DNA from: Streptomyces achromogenes | GTDB lineage: Bacteria > Actinomycetota > Actinomycetes > Streptomycetales > Streptomycetaceae | DNA: 64,000 bases | Assembly: GCF_030816715.1 (NCBI RefSeq) | Contig: NZ_JAUSYH010000001.1 | Location: 8,432,001 to 8,496,000, forward strand | Direction of reading: 5' to 3' | Notes under the pieces: model-generated | The model's input: the letters and a program-made list of their open reading frames with translations, nothing else | What the model was told of the DNA's origin: nothing | Databases searched by the model: none | In this document: piece after piece, positions 54,213-62,046 of the stretch | Layout of the letters: the number at the start of each line of letters is the position of its first letter | Position numbering within the stretch: position 1 is the first letter of the stretch | Translations under genes and position numbers: made by a program

Positions 54213-54242
54213 TGTCATCGTTGACTTATGTCATCGTTGACA
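54213..54242. promoter_or_regulatory. Tandem LacI operator half-repeats
   Basis: TGTCATCGTTGAC at 54213-54225 and TGTCATCGTTGACA at 54229-54242, separated by TTA. The second has symmetric arms TGTCA/TGACA with central TCGT. The motif with CG at the centre is typical for LacI-family repressors and matches the perfect palindrome at 55533. It lies in the 334-base divergent gap between the ABC operon and the PfkB gene, which otherwise holds a pyrimidine-rich stretch (about 54420-54470) and no gene. Confidence 0.7.
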
Positions 54243-54486
54243 CTTCCTGGCGAGGATGATGGACTCCGGATCCCGGCAACGTCAATGCCTTCCACCCGTC
54301 ACAAATCGGCAACGCCCCCAGCCGCCGTCTCCGCGCAGCCGCTCGGCCGCGGTGGCTCCGGGCCGCCCCTCCGTCCCGTCCGCCCGAGCCGCCCACAGCC
54401 GTCCACAGCCGTCCTGAGTCGTTTTCCGTACCGTTCTCCGAGTTGTTTCCGAGCCTTTTCCCCGCCTTTCCGAGAGAGAGCAGCCC

Positions 54487-55449
54487 ATGAGCCCGCGTCA
54501 GATCACCGTTCTGGGAGAGTGCGTCGCGGACGCCTTCGCGGAACCGGTCAACGCCTCGAACGAACTCGCTCTGCGGGTGCTGCCGGGCGGCGGACCCGCG
54601 AACACGGCAGTGGCGCTGGCCCGGCTCGGCACCCCGGCCCGCTTCCTCGCACGGCTGTCAGGCGACGTGTTCGGCCGTCTGTTCCGGGCCCATCTGGAGG
54701 AGTCCGGCGTGGACCTGTCGTACGCGATTTCCGCCGCCGAGCCCAGCACACTGGCGGTGGCGGAGCTGGACGCCCGTGGTCAGGCGGCCTACTCGTTCCA
54801 CGCGCAGAACACGGCCGACTGGCAGTGGACGGCCGGGGAACTGGCGGCGGTGGACCTGTCCGGGACGGCCTGCGTGCACACCGGGTCGCTGGCACTGGTC
54901 CGCGAACCCGGCGGAGCGGTCGTGGAGGAGTTCCTGGCGGCGGCGGCTCCCGAGGCCACCATCAGCATCGACCCCAACGTCCGGCCGCTGCTCGTGCGCC
55001 CCGAGGTCTACCGTGCCCGGCTGGCGCACTGGTGCTCCCTCGCCGACATCCTGCGGCTGAGCGAGGACGACCTGGAGCTGCTGATGCCGGGCGCCGGGCC
55101 GGAGCAGGCCTGCGACACCTGGCACGCCGCGGGGGTGCGGCTCGTGGTGATCACGCTCGGCGCCGACGGCGCACTGGCGTCGCTCGACGGTGAACGGGTG
55201 CGGGTGCCCGCGGTGACCACGCGGGTCGTCGACACCGTCGGCGCCGGGGACTCCTTCACCGCCGGACTTCTGCACCACCTCGGCGCCCGCGGACTCCTCG
55301 GCGGCCGGCTGGCCGGTCTCGGCCTCGACGAGGTCGCGGAAGCCTGCCGGTTCGGCGCTCGGGTCGCGGCCCTGACGTGCTCGGTCGCCGGCCCCAATCC
55401 GCCGTGGCTGGACCAGCTGGCAGAGCTTTCGCCCACCGGCGGAGCCTGA
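54487..55449 (+). CDS. PfkB-family sugar kinase (fructokinase-like)
   Basis: A 320-residue ribokinase-fold kinase. Signature 1 is LPGGGPANTAVALARLGTPA at about 32-51 and signature 2 is VDTVGAGDSFTAGLLHHL with the catalytic aspartate near residue 256. The N-terminus ITVLGECVADAF and SIDPNVRPLLV also fit fructokinases. GAGAGAG lies close before the ATG. It would phosphorylate the sugar brought in by the divergent ABC system, and it shares the operator region with it. Fructose is the best guess for the substrate; other ketoses or inositols are possible. Confidence 0.9.
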   Translation: MSPRQITVLGECVADAFAEPVNASNELALRVLPGGGPANTAVALARLGTPARFLARLSGDVFGRLFRAHLEESGVDLSYAISAAEPSTLAVAELDARGQAAYSFHAQNTADWQWTAGELAAVDLSGTACVHTGSLALVREPGGAVVEEFLAAAAPEATISIDPNVRPLLVRPEVYRARLAHWCSLADILRLSEDDLELLMPGAGPEQACDTWHAAGVRLVVITLGADGALASLDGERVRVPAVTTRVVDTVGAGDSFTAGLLHHLGARGLLGGRLAGLGLDEVAEACRFGARVAALTCSVAGPNPPWLDQLAELSPTGGA

Positions 55450-55532
55450 GCGTCCGGACCGACCGGCCGGACGCGGTCCACGCCGGGCCGTTGACGCGCG
55501 GGGCGGACCGCGCCCATCATCGGCCCACCCGA

Positions 55533-55546
55533 TGTCATCGATGACA
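55533..55546. promoter_or_regulatory. Perfect LacI operator palindrome
   Basis: TGTCATCGATGACA is a perfect 14-base palindrome with the central CG dinucleotide of LacI-family sites. It is 76 bases before the monooxygenase-like gene and matches the two sites near 54213, making this gene a member of the same regulon. Confidence 0.7.
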
Positions 55547-55621
55547 CAAGCCGGCGGCGACGTCGAACGGCCGCCGCGCACAGCTCGCCACACCGCCCCT
55601 GACGGACAAGGACACGAGACC

Positions 55622-55915
55622 GTGAAGAAGACCCTGCTCGCCGAGTTCACCGCCCGCGAAGGAGCGCAGGACGAGGTCGCCCGCCTGATCGGCGACTACG
55701 CCCTCGCGGTGCGCGAGGAAGAGGGCAACATCGCCTTCGACGTCTACACCAAGGCCGCCGAGCCGCGCGCCTTCTGGATCTTCGAGGTGTACCGGGACGA
55801 GGACGCCTTCCAGGCCCATCTGAACGCCCCGTACGGCGGTCCCTTCAACGCCGCGCTCACTCCGCTGATCGAGGAGACCGCCTCCGTGCTGACCTTCCTC
55901 GACCCGTTGGCCTGA
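55622..55915 (+). CDS. Antibiotic biosynthesis monooxygenase (ABM)-fold protein
   Basis: A 97-residue dimeric alpha+beta barrel protein: VKKTLLAEFTAREGAQDEVA, LIGDYALAVREEEGNIAFDVY, FWIFEVYRDEDAFQAHL and the end of the sheet near TASVLTFLDPLA. The GTG at 55622 has AAGGA upstream. In sugar operons, small ABM or LsrG-like proteins can isomerise or epimerise a sugar intermediate, so a catabolic role is likelier here than antibiotic oxidation; this is inference from the shared operator with the sugar genes. Confidence 0.82.
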   Translation: MKKTLLAEFTAREGAQDEVARLIGDYALAVREEEGNIAFDVYTKAAEPRAFWIFEVYRDEDAFQAHLNAPYGGPFNAALTPLIEETASVLTFLDPLA

Positions 55916-56010
55916 CGGACGGACGGACCGGCGAGCGGACGGGTGGACCGGCGGACATTCGGGCGGACGGGGGACGGCGGGACGGGGGGACGGGGGGACG
56001 GGGGATCGTC
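55916..56010. repeat. Simple GGACGG / GGGACGGGG repeats
   Basis: Directly after the ABM-gene stop the sequence is a run of short degenerate repeats (GGACGGACGGACC, then three units of GGGACGGGG-like sequence). No coding potential. The following 120 bases to the next gene hold no clear promoter. Confidence 0.5.
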
Positions 56011-56132
56011 GGGCGAGACCGGCCGTCGTCCGGAGTGCGGGGCGGCGGCGAAGACGGCTGATCGCCGCACGCGTAATCTCCGTTGCCGACAAGCGGTGCC
56101 GGCCGCGATCCTGAGGCCATGAGGTACGTCGT

Positions 56133-56831
56133 ATGCGGCTGAGGCTGCGGCAGTTCAGGCCCCGCACGGGTCCGCACGAGCATCGCGTCGTCCAGCCGTG
56201 GGAGCCTCCGCGCCGGATCTCGCTGAGCGCACCCGAGCCCATCGGCGCCCTGTTCGGCGACCAGGGAGGGCTGCGCCTGCTCTCGGGGTTGTTCTCCTTC
56301 GCCGCCTACTCCCGGCACACGATCGTCCACGTGCCGCTGCGCGACTCCCCTCAGCCCGACGAGGGCTTCGGCACACCGGTCGACCTCGTCCTTATCCATC
56401 ACACGCTCGGTCTGCGCGCCGCCAAGTGGCCAGAACTGCGGCGCAAGTTGGTGCACGGCACGCCCCTGACCGCAGGCACCGACGAGAGCCGCACCGCCAG
56501 GGACGCCGCACGGTGGGTGGAACGCGAGAGGTGGGCCGACTTCCGAGACCAGGTGCGGCACGCCACCCACGCCGGCACCTTCTTCCTGTTCGGAAGCCGG
56601 GACGTCTTCGCCGCGGCCGCGACGGACCTCGCCGAGGCGGCCGGTCGGGGCCCGTGTCAGAAGGGCGTCGCCCAGGGCCACTCGGCGCTGATGACGACGC
56701 TTCCCAGGCTGGCCCAGCCGCCCGGCGGCGGCCACGACGTCGAGGTGCTGGTCCTCTTCAAGCCCCATCAGCCCCATCAGCCCCATCAGCCCCATCAGCC
56801 CCACGCCCACGTCGCACGTCCCGGGAGTTGA
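56133..56831 (+). CDS. Hypothetical protein overlapping rheA tail to tail
   Basis: A 232-residue protein with normal coding pattern in most of its length. It begins MRLRLRQFRPRTGPHEHRVV; the middle has GLRLLSGLFSFAAYSRHTIV then HVPLRDSPQPDEG, and DLVLIHHTLGLRAAKWPELR. I know no family. The C-terminus (residues about 210-222) is HQP repeated four times, produced by a 9-base tandem repeat that also codes, on the other strand, for the end of rheA. The two genes overlap by 74 bases (56758-56831). GAGGT is 9 bases before the start. Confidence 0.65.
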   Translation: MRLRLRQFRPRTGPHEHRVVQPWEPPRRISLSAPEPIGALFGDQGGLRLLSGLFSFAAYSRHTIVHVPLRDSPQPDEGFGTPVDLVLIHHTLGLRAAKWPELRRKLVHGTPLTAGTDESRTARDAARWVERERWADFRDQVRHATHAGTFFLFGSRDVFAAAATDLAEAAGRGPCQKGVAQGHSALMTTLPRLAQPPGGGHDVEVLVLFKPHQPHQPHQPHQPHAHVARPGS

Positions 56832-57513
56832 GCCGGTCGGCGGAAACCGGCCCCCGGCGCTGGTCGCCGCTGTCGCGGCGGAGGCGGTCGGTGTGGCGGG
56901 CCACGTCGTCCACGCGCGCGGCGAGTTCGGGATGGTCCGGGGTCAGATACGAGCGCGTGCCGGCCAGGGGGCCGACGAGGGCCGCCGCGTCGTCGGCGGC
57001 GAGGGCGGCGGAGAGTTCGACGAGGGGGGTGCGGGCGGCGGCGGGCAGGTCGCCGAGCGCGGTGATCTGTCCGGCGAGCCGGCGCAGATCGGCGGCGTTG
57101 GCACGCGCCCAGGCGGTGACGGTGCGGTCGGCGGCGCGGCGGTCGCGGGTGGCCTGGACGCGTTGCTCGCCCGTGGAGCCGGGGTTCCCGGGGCGAACGC
57201 GCAGGTAGCGGCGTTCGGCGGCCTGGCGGCTGGAGACGCCGAGGGGGTGCGCGAGGTCGGCCCAGCTGGCGCCCGCCTCCCGGGCCTCCTCGATCAGGCC
57301 CGGCTCCCATCCGGCGAGCCTGTCGCGCACTTCGCGGAGCAACAGGAGTGCGGCGAGCGCCTGTTCCGAGCTGGGCCGGGTGGACGCGGGAGGCCCGCCC
57401 GCCGGCGGGCTCCCGGCGGTGCGCAGCGCCTCGTTGATCGTGTCGAGGGCCGCGGCCGCGAGGAAGGACGCGGGCGTGACGGGGTGCGGGCGGTGGTGAT
57501 CGGCGTCGGTCAT
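56758..57513 (-). CDS. rheA: HSP18 transcriptional repressor RheA
   Basis: A 251-residue regulator divergent from the hsp18 gene. It begins MTDADHHRPHPVTPASFLAA; the likely DNA-binding part is EAREAGASWADLAHPLGVSS then RQAAERRYLRVRPG, an HTH-like segment at about 79-112. I recall this family in Streptomyces as RheA, a temperature-sensing repressor that binds TGTCATC-N5-GATGACA; exactly that site lies between the two genes. GGAGGCGAC precedes the ATG. The last 14 residues are GADGADGADGADGA, coded by the tandem repeat shared with the convergent gene, and look like a recent extension. Confidence 0.85.
   Translation of the reverse strand: MTDADHHRPHPVTPASFLAAAALDTINEALRTAGSPPAGGPPASTRPSSEQALAALLLLREVRDRLAGWEPGLIEEAREAGASWADLAHPLGVSSRQAAERRYLRVRPGNPGSTGEQRVQATRDRRAADRTVTAWARANAADLRRLAGQITALGDLPAAARTPLVELSAALAADDAAALVGPLAGTRSYLTPDHPELAARVDDVARHTDRLRRDSGDQRRGPVSADRLNSRDVRRGRGADGADGADGADGA
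56763..56798. repeat. Four 9-base tandem repeats coding on both strands
   Basis: CCCCATCAG occurs four times without change. On the plus strand it codes for the HQP repeats of the hypothetical protein, on the minus strand for the GAD repeats at the end of RheA. The unit length is a multiple of three, so copy-number change would keep both frames. Confidence 0.85.
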
Positions 57514-57530
57514 GTCGCCTCCGGGGGCGT

Positions 57531-57549
57531 CGTCATCGTATGGACGACA
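57531..57549. promoter_or_regulatory. Second, imperfect RheA-type operator
   Basis: CGTCATC-GTATG-GACGACA differs from TGTCATC-N5-GATGACA by one base in each arm. Its centre is 26 bases from the centre of the perfect site, on the rheA side, 18 bases before the rheA start codon. Confidence 0.45.
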
Positions 57550-57556
57550 TCTTGCT

Positions 57557-57575
57557 TGTCATCGTTTCGATGACA
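57557..57575. promoter_or_regulatory. RheA operator in the hsp18 promoter
   Basis: TGTCATC-GTTTC-GATGACA is a perfect match to the operator I recall for RheA of Streptomyces albus. It lies 70 bases before hsp18. TTGCTT at 57552 and the TGTTACAA region after it may be the promoter boxes, with the operator in between. Confidence 0.8.
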
Positions 57576-57645
57576 TGTTACAACGGTGGCAGGTCACCCC
57601 GCATTGGCAGCAAGTGCCTGAACCGAACACTGGAGGTGTTTCCCG

Positions 57646-58080
57646 ATGTTGATGCGCACCGACCCGTTCCGCGAGCTCGACCGACTCACCCAGCAGCTCC
57701 TGAACACCACGGGAACGTGGTCGCGCCCGTCGGCGATGCCGATGGACGCCTACCGTGAGGGCGAGGAGTACGTGATCGCCCTCGACCTGCCCGGTGTCTC
57801 CCCGGACGCCATCGACATCGACGTCGAGCGGAACATGCTGACCGTCAAGGCCGAGCGGCGGCCCGTCGCCAAGGCGGACGACGTGCAGATGGAGCTCAGC
57901 GAGCGGCCCCTGGGGGTCTTCTCCCGGCAGCTCGTACTGGCGGACACCCTCGACACCGAGCGCATCGAGGCGGACTACGACGCGGGTGTGCTGACCCTGC
58001 GCATCCCCATCGCCGAGCGCGCCAAGCCCCGCAAGGTCGCCATCGGCCGCGGCTCCTCGCACCGGCAGATCAGCGGCTGA
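57646..58080 (+). CDS. hsp18: Small heat-shock protein Hsp18 (Hsp20 family)
   Basis: A 144-residue alpha-crystallin-type chaperone. N-terminus MLMRTDPFRELDRLTQQLLN; the alpha-crystallin domain runs from about 35 to 130 with VIALDLPGVSPDAIDIDVER, NMLTVKAERR and the end motif DAGVLTLRIPIAERAKPRKV. GGAGGT lies 8 bases before the ATG. It binds unfolding proteins during heat shock. Divergent from rheA across the RheA operator, so it is repressed at normal temperature. A terminator hairpin follows, so it is probably monocistronic. Confidence 0.95.
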   Translation: MLMRTDPFRELDRLTQQLLNTTGTWSRPSAMPMDAYREGEEYVIALDLPGVSPDAIDIDVERNMLTVKAERRPVAKADDVQMELSERPLGVFSRQLVLADTLDTERIEADYDAGVLTLRIPIAERAKPRKVAIGRGSSHRQISG

Positions 58081-58100
58081 CTCCCCGCTCCCGGGCGACT

Positions 58101-58133
58101 GCGGTGGCCGGCGGGCGAACCGCCGGCCACCGC
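58101..58133 (+). terminator. Terminator after hsp18
   Basis: GCGGTGGCCGGCGG (58101-58114) pairs perfectly with CCGCCGGCCACCGC (58120-58133) around a 5-base loop GCGAA, 20 bases after the stop codon, followed by TCCCCGATTTCCCC. Confidence 0.8.
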
Positions 58134-58192
58134 TCCCCGATTTCCCCACCCGACCCCGATCACCTCAGACGAGAAAGGCATCCGCGTCACCG

Positions 58193-58627
58193 ATGATCAC
58201 CCTGCAGGAGCCATGCCGGTCCACCGTGGGCATGACGTTCGAGCAGATGCTGGAAAGAGTGCGGTACGAAGGCGCGTATCCGACCCGCGCCCAGGCCGAG
58301 GAGTCCGCGCGCGCCGTGCTGGCCGCGCTCGGGCGTCAACTCGCGGGCGACGAGCGGGTGGAGCTCGCCGCCAGGCTGCCGCACGAGGCGGCCGTCGCCT
58401 TCACATCGGCGACTTCCGACGCCGAACGCCTCACGGGTTGGGGCTTCGTCAAGGACCTGGCGTCCCGCACCGGCGCCACGGCGGCCACCACCCGCTGGGA
58501 CGCCAGCACCGTCCTGCGGGTCGTGGCCCAACTCGCCGGCGAGGAGTTGCTCGGCCGTGTCCTCGACCGGCTCCCCTCCGGCTACGCCCTGTTGTTCGGC
58601 CGCGCCGAACTCACCCAGGCGGCCTGA
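58193..58627 (+). CDS. DUF2267-type protein
   Basis: A 144-residue helical protein beginning MITLQEPCRSTVGMTFEQML, then ERVRYEGAYPTRAQAEESAR and AVLAALGRQLAGDERVELAA; the pattern of paired helices with a repeated RLP motif (ARLPHEAAVAF, DRLPSGYALLFGRAEL) resembles DUF2267. An ATG at 58232 before TFEQMLERVR is an alternative start. Function unknown; such proteins often lie near stress or heat-shock genes, as here behind hsp18, but a terminator separates them. Confidence 0.75.
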   Translation: MITLQEPCRSTVGMTFEQMLERVRYEGAYPTRAQAEESARAVLAALGRQLAGDERVELAARLPHEAAVAFTSATSDAERLTGWGFVKDLASRTGATAATTRWDASTVLRVVAQLAGEELLGRVLDRLPSGYALLFGRAELTQAA

Positions 58628-58633
58628 ACCGGG

Positions 58634-58670
58634 GAGGGGAGGGGGCGTACCGCGAGCGCCCCCTCCCCTC
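58634..58670. terminator. Bidirectional terminator
   Basis: GAGGGGAGGGGGCG (58634-58647) pairs perfectly with CGCCCCCTCCCCTC (58657-58670) around a 9-base loop. It fills the 51-base gap between two convergent genes. Confidence 0.85.
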
Positions 58671-58678
58671 TTCCACGG

Positions 58679-59323
58679 TCAGCCGTTGCCGAGAAGTTCG
58701 TTCATCTCGGTGATCTCGGCGGTCTGCGCGGCGACGATGTCGTCGGCCAGGGACGTGGCGGGCGCGTACGCGCCCTTCTTCTTCTCGGCGGTGGCCATGT
58801 CCACGGCACCCTTGTGATGGTCGACCATCATCGCGAGGAACCTGGCGTCGAAGTCCTTGCCGGACGCCTTCCCGAGGGCGGCCATGTCCGAGGCGGCCAT
58901 CATGCCGGGCATCCCGGAGCCCGAGTGATCCATGCCGGGCATGGACTCCGCGTCGCTGCCGGAGGAGCCCGGGACATCCTCACCCCAGGACGTCAGCCAG
59001 CCGCTCATGGTCCTGATCTCCGGTTCCTGCGCCTTCTCGATGCGCGCGGCGAGGTCCTCGACCCGGGCCGAGGACGCCCGCCCGGCGGCCAGCCGCGCCA
59101 TCTCCAGAGCCTGCCGGTGGTGCGGGATCATGCCCTGCGCGAAGGACACGTCCTGCGCGTTGTGCGCGCCGGCCGACGCCGACGTGGAGCCGTGAGCGGC
59201 CGTAGGCCCGCTGCCGCTGCCGCTGCTGTCGCCGCCGCCACCGCAGGCGGCGAGAACGAGCGCGGCGACCGCGCAGGCGGCCGAGACGGCGGCGCGGCGG
59301 GTCAGGGTACGAGTGTTGCGCAT
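58679..59323 (-). CDS. DUF305 lipoprotein
   Basis: A 214-residue secreted lipoprotein: MRNTRTLTRRAAVSAACAVA then LVLAAC with lipidated Cys27 and a Gly/Ser-rich linker. The mature part is DUF305: FAQGMIPHHRQALEMARLAA, ARIEKAQEPEIRTMSGWL and FLAMMVDHHKGAVDMATAEK. A Met/His-rich middle (SMPGMDHSGSGMPGMMAASD) suggests metal, perhaps copper, binding. GGAG precedes the ATG. The DUF6153 gene lies 89 bases upstream on the same strand; the pair is common in Streptomyces and may belong to metal handling at the cell surface. Confidence 0.9.
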   Translation of the reverse strand: MRNTRTLTRRAAVSAACAVAALVLAACGGGGDSSGSGSGPTAAHGSTSASAGAHNAQDVSFAQGMIPHHRQALEMARLAAGRASSARVEDLAARIEKAQEPEIRTMSGWLTSWGEDVPGSSGSDAESMPGMDHSGSGMPGMMAASDMAALGKASGKDFDARFLAMMVDHHKGAVDMATAEKKKGAYAPATSLADDIVAAQTAEITEMNELLGNG

Positions 59324-59412
59324 GCTGAAACTCCTGTGGGGTCGTGCGAAAAGGGGATCCGGACATGCCGCGGCACAGAGGGTCGCCGTGCAGGCGGCGT
59401 GGTGCGTGCTGT

Positions 59413-59811
59413 CTAGATCCGCAGGAGTTGCAGTTCCGCCAGAGAGGGCGGCGCGCGTGCCTCGTCCGGGACCCGGGCCGCGTACGAGCGCGCGGCGTCG
59501 GTGCGCACGGGCACGGCCACCGGGTCGGGAACGAGAGCGGCGAGAGTCGGCGCACCGCTCACCGCGGCCGCCGCGCAGGTGGGGTCGGCGTGATGGAGGT
59601 GGCCCCCGTCGCACCCGCCGTGGTCCCCGGCGCAGTGCTCGTGCGCGCCGACCGCGACAGCCCTCATGTGCCCGGGCCCGGCGTGCTCGCGGACGGCGCC
59701 CCCGGGCGCCAGGGCGTGCATGGCCAGGAGACCCGCCAGCAACCCGAACACCAGCAGCGCACGCCACCGCCGTACAGGCGACGGCGCGAGGCGCTGCTCC
59801 GGGATCGTCAT
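59413..59811 (-). CDS. DUF6153-type secreted or membrane-anchored protein
   Basis: A 132-residue protein with one N-terminal hydrophobic segment (RALLVFGLLAGLLAMHALAP) followed by a His/Cys-rich part HEHCAGDHGGCDGGHLHHAD, then a Pro/Ala-rich end. The His/Cys cluster suggests metal binding. The ATG at 59811 is chosen over 59820 because TAGGAT (plus 59819-59824, minus strand) ends 7 bases before it, the spacing of a leaderless start. Upstream partner of the DUF305 gene. Confidence 0.8.
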   Translation of the reverse strand: MTIPEQRLAPSPVRRWRALLVFGLLAGLLAMHALAPGGAVREHAGPGHMRAVAVGAHEHCAGDHGGCDGGHLHHADPTCAAAAVSGAPTLAALVPDPVAVPVRTDAARSYAARVPDEARAPPSLAELQLLRI

Positions 59812-59941
59812 CGGATTCATCCTAGGGGGAACGTCGCGGACGGACTCATCGACGGTGTCGGCTCGGCGGTGTCAGCCGTGGGTACGGTCGTCGGCCCGTC
59901 GGCGTTCACCGCCGGGCGGCGCGCGTCGCGAGCCGCGGCGC

Positions 59942-61120
59942 TCAGAACGCGTAGCGGATGCGCAGCCAGGGGGCTCGGGCGGCCACCAGCGCACGGAGGC
60001 GTGACACGGCCGGCGACTTGGTGGCGCTCGCGTAGCGGACGTTCAGGGCGCCGTTCTCGGAGCGTTTGGTCTCCTGCAGGTCCGGTCGCCACAGGACGTC
60101 CTCGGCGCGAGGGTGCCACCTGAGGTTGACCTCGTGCAGCTCCCGGTTGTGCGTCAGCATGATCACCTCGGCGGCGGCCTGCCGCTTCACCCGGTCGGGC
60201 AGGACGTCGTCCAGGTGCCCGAGCAGATCCGCCCAGGCCTGCTCCCAGCCCGGACGGACGACGACCGGGGACAGGTTGAAGTGCACCTCGTATCCCGCGT
60301 CGAGGAAGTCCGCGGCGGCGGCGATCCGCTCGGCGACCGGTGACGTGCGCACATCCAGCAGCCGGGAGTCCTCCGGGGGCATCACCGAGAAGCGGACGCG
60401 GGTCCGGCCACGGGGGTCCAGCGCCAGCAGGTCGGGGTTGACGAACTTCGTCGCGAAGGAGGCCTTGGCTGTCGGCCACCGCCGGAAGGCGTGCACGAGA
60501 TCCGCGGTGTTGTCGCTGATCAGGGCGTCCACCGAACAGTCGCCGTTCTCCCCGATGTCGTACACCCAGGCCTCGGGGTCGCACTGGTTCGGCTCGGTTT
60601 TCGAGCCCTGCCGGGTGATGTGACGGCCGATGTGGGCGACGATCCGGTCGATGTCGGTGAAGACGGTGATCGGGTTGGCGTATCCCTTGCGGCGCGGCAC
60701 GTAGCAGTAGGCGCAGGACATCGCGCAGCCGTTGGAGGCGCCCGGTGCGATCCAGTCGGCGGACCGGCCGTTGGGACGTGTCCTCAGTGACTTCCGCTCG
60801 CCGAGGACGAGCGTCTCGCCCTTGACGCGCACCCAGCGCGCGACGTTGCCCTCATTGCCGTGCAGCCCGGGGATGCGCCAGTGGGACTCGACCTCGACCA
60901 GACGGGCCCCGGGGAAACGGCCGATGATCTGCCGGCCCCGCGGCGAGGCCGCGGCCGCGGGTTCGGCGTGGATCTCCCGCACGCACAACAGACGGTGTGC
61001 GGCGTCGGAGTCGCGAAAGGACGGCCGGCCGGAGCTCGCCGTCACGGGCTCGGGGCCGAGGGCGTCGAGCCCGAACAGGGCGTCGGCGTCGTCGGCCGAG
61101 GCGGCGAACGGCTGGCGCAT
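59942..61120 (-). CDS. Spore photoproduct lyase-like radical SAM enzyme
   Basis: A 392-residue radical SAM protein of the spore photoproduct lyase family, which reverses UV-made thymine dimers. The iron-sulfur motif is SNGCAMSCAYCYVPRRKG (CxxxCxxC). Before it lie IIGRFPGARLVEVESHWRIP and KGETLVLGERKSLRTRPNGR; after it YDIGENGDCSVDALISDNTA, TKFVNPDLLAL and VRFSVMPPEDSRLLDVRTSP. The start could be ATG 61120 or 61126; the longer frame to 61240 adds sequence unlike the family. Actinobacterial members are not proven to act on spore photoproduct, so the exact substrate is open. Confidence 0.87.
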   Translation of the reverse strand: MRQPFAASADDADALFGLDALGPEPVTASSGRPSFRDSDAAHRLLCVREIHAEPAAAASPRGRQIIGRFPGARLVEVESHWRIPGLHGNEGNVARWVRVKGETLVLGERKSLRTRPNGRSADWIAPGASNGCAMSCAYCYVPRRKGYANPITVFTDIDRIVAHIGRHITRQGSKTEPNQCDPEAWVYDIGENGDCSVDALISDNTADLVHAFRRWPTAKASFATKFVNPDLLALDPRGRTRVRFSVMPPEDSRLLDVRTSPVAERIAAAADFLDAGYEVHFNLSPVVVRPGWEQAWADLLGHLDDVLPDRVKRQAAAEVIMLTHNRELHEVNLRWHPRAEDVLWRPDLQETKRSENGALNVRYASATKSPAVSRLRALVAARAPWLRIRYAF

Positions 61121-61244
61121 ACACATTCCGGTGGGGTGGAGGTGGACGAGCGGAACTGGCCGGATCGACAGCGAAGGCGTACGGACTACCCACTGTACGA
61201 CCGCCTGGATCAGCGCCGACCGTGTCCCGGGGTGGGGCACGCCC

Positions 61245-62046
61245 TCAGCGAGCGGCCTGCATCACGTACAGGGCGCCGATCGCCGTGGCGAGCGCGCCGA
61301 GGAGGAGCCGCAGAGCGGTCTCCGGGAGTCGGGGCTGAAGACGTGCGCCGAGGTACCCGCCCAGCAGGCCGCCGACTCCGCAGGCGAGGCCCAGGAGCCA
61401 GTCCGGCGCCGCCTCCCCGCCGCTGACCGTCGACAGCAGGGCGAAGGTGATCGCGCCGACGACCGAGGTGACGAACGTCGAGGCGAGAGCGGCCGGCGCG
61501 ACGAGGGCGACGGGCAGTCCACGGCCGACGAGGATCGGACCGAGCAGCGACCCGCCCCCGATTCCGTAGATCCCGCCCACGATGCCGACGGCCAGAGCGA
61601 GCACGGTGACGGAGGAGGAAGGCGGCCCATCGGCGGCGGTGGCGGCGCCGGTGCCCCGGGCGGGCGCGGGCCGCAGGGTGCGTGCGCACAGCCACAGGCC
61701 GAGCGGGAGGAGGAGGGCCGCGATGAGGAGGCGGAACACACCCGGCCCGGGGAGGGCGAAGACCCGCATCGTGGCGCCGAGGACCACGCCGGGCACGGTG
61801 CCGGTCACCAGGCGCCGCGTGAGCGGGCCGTGCAGCACGCCGGTCCGGTTGTGGCGCCACAACGCGCCCGGTCCGGCGACGAGGTTGAAGAGGAGGTTGG
61901 TCGGCGTGACCGCGGGGTTCGGCACGCCGAACACGCTCAGCTGCACCGGGAGGAGGAAGACCGCCCCGGACACGCCGACCGGCGCGGTCACGACCGCGAT
62001 CGACAGCCCCCGCCACCAGCCCTCCCAGGACCGTCCACCATTCCAC
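61245..62046 (-). pseudogene. TauE/SafE-family exporter with a frameshift near the N-terminus
   Basis: The intact part (61245-61991, 248 residues) is a multi-span transporter: PVGVSGAVFLLPVQLSVFGV, then NPAVTPTNLLFNLVAGPGAL and a second half with VGIVGGIYGIGGGSLLGPIL. The family's first membrane segment is missing there but is found in the neighbouring frame: GTG at 62046 with GGGGAG upstream reads VEWWTVLGGLVAG and would continue LSIAVVTAPVG if the run of five Cs (Gs on the minus strand) at 62007-62011 had four. So either the gene is frameshifted, or the assembly has one extra base. TauE/SafE members export sulfite or organosulfonates; substrate unknown here. Confidence 0.75.
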
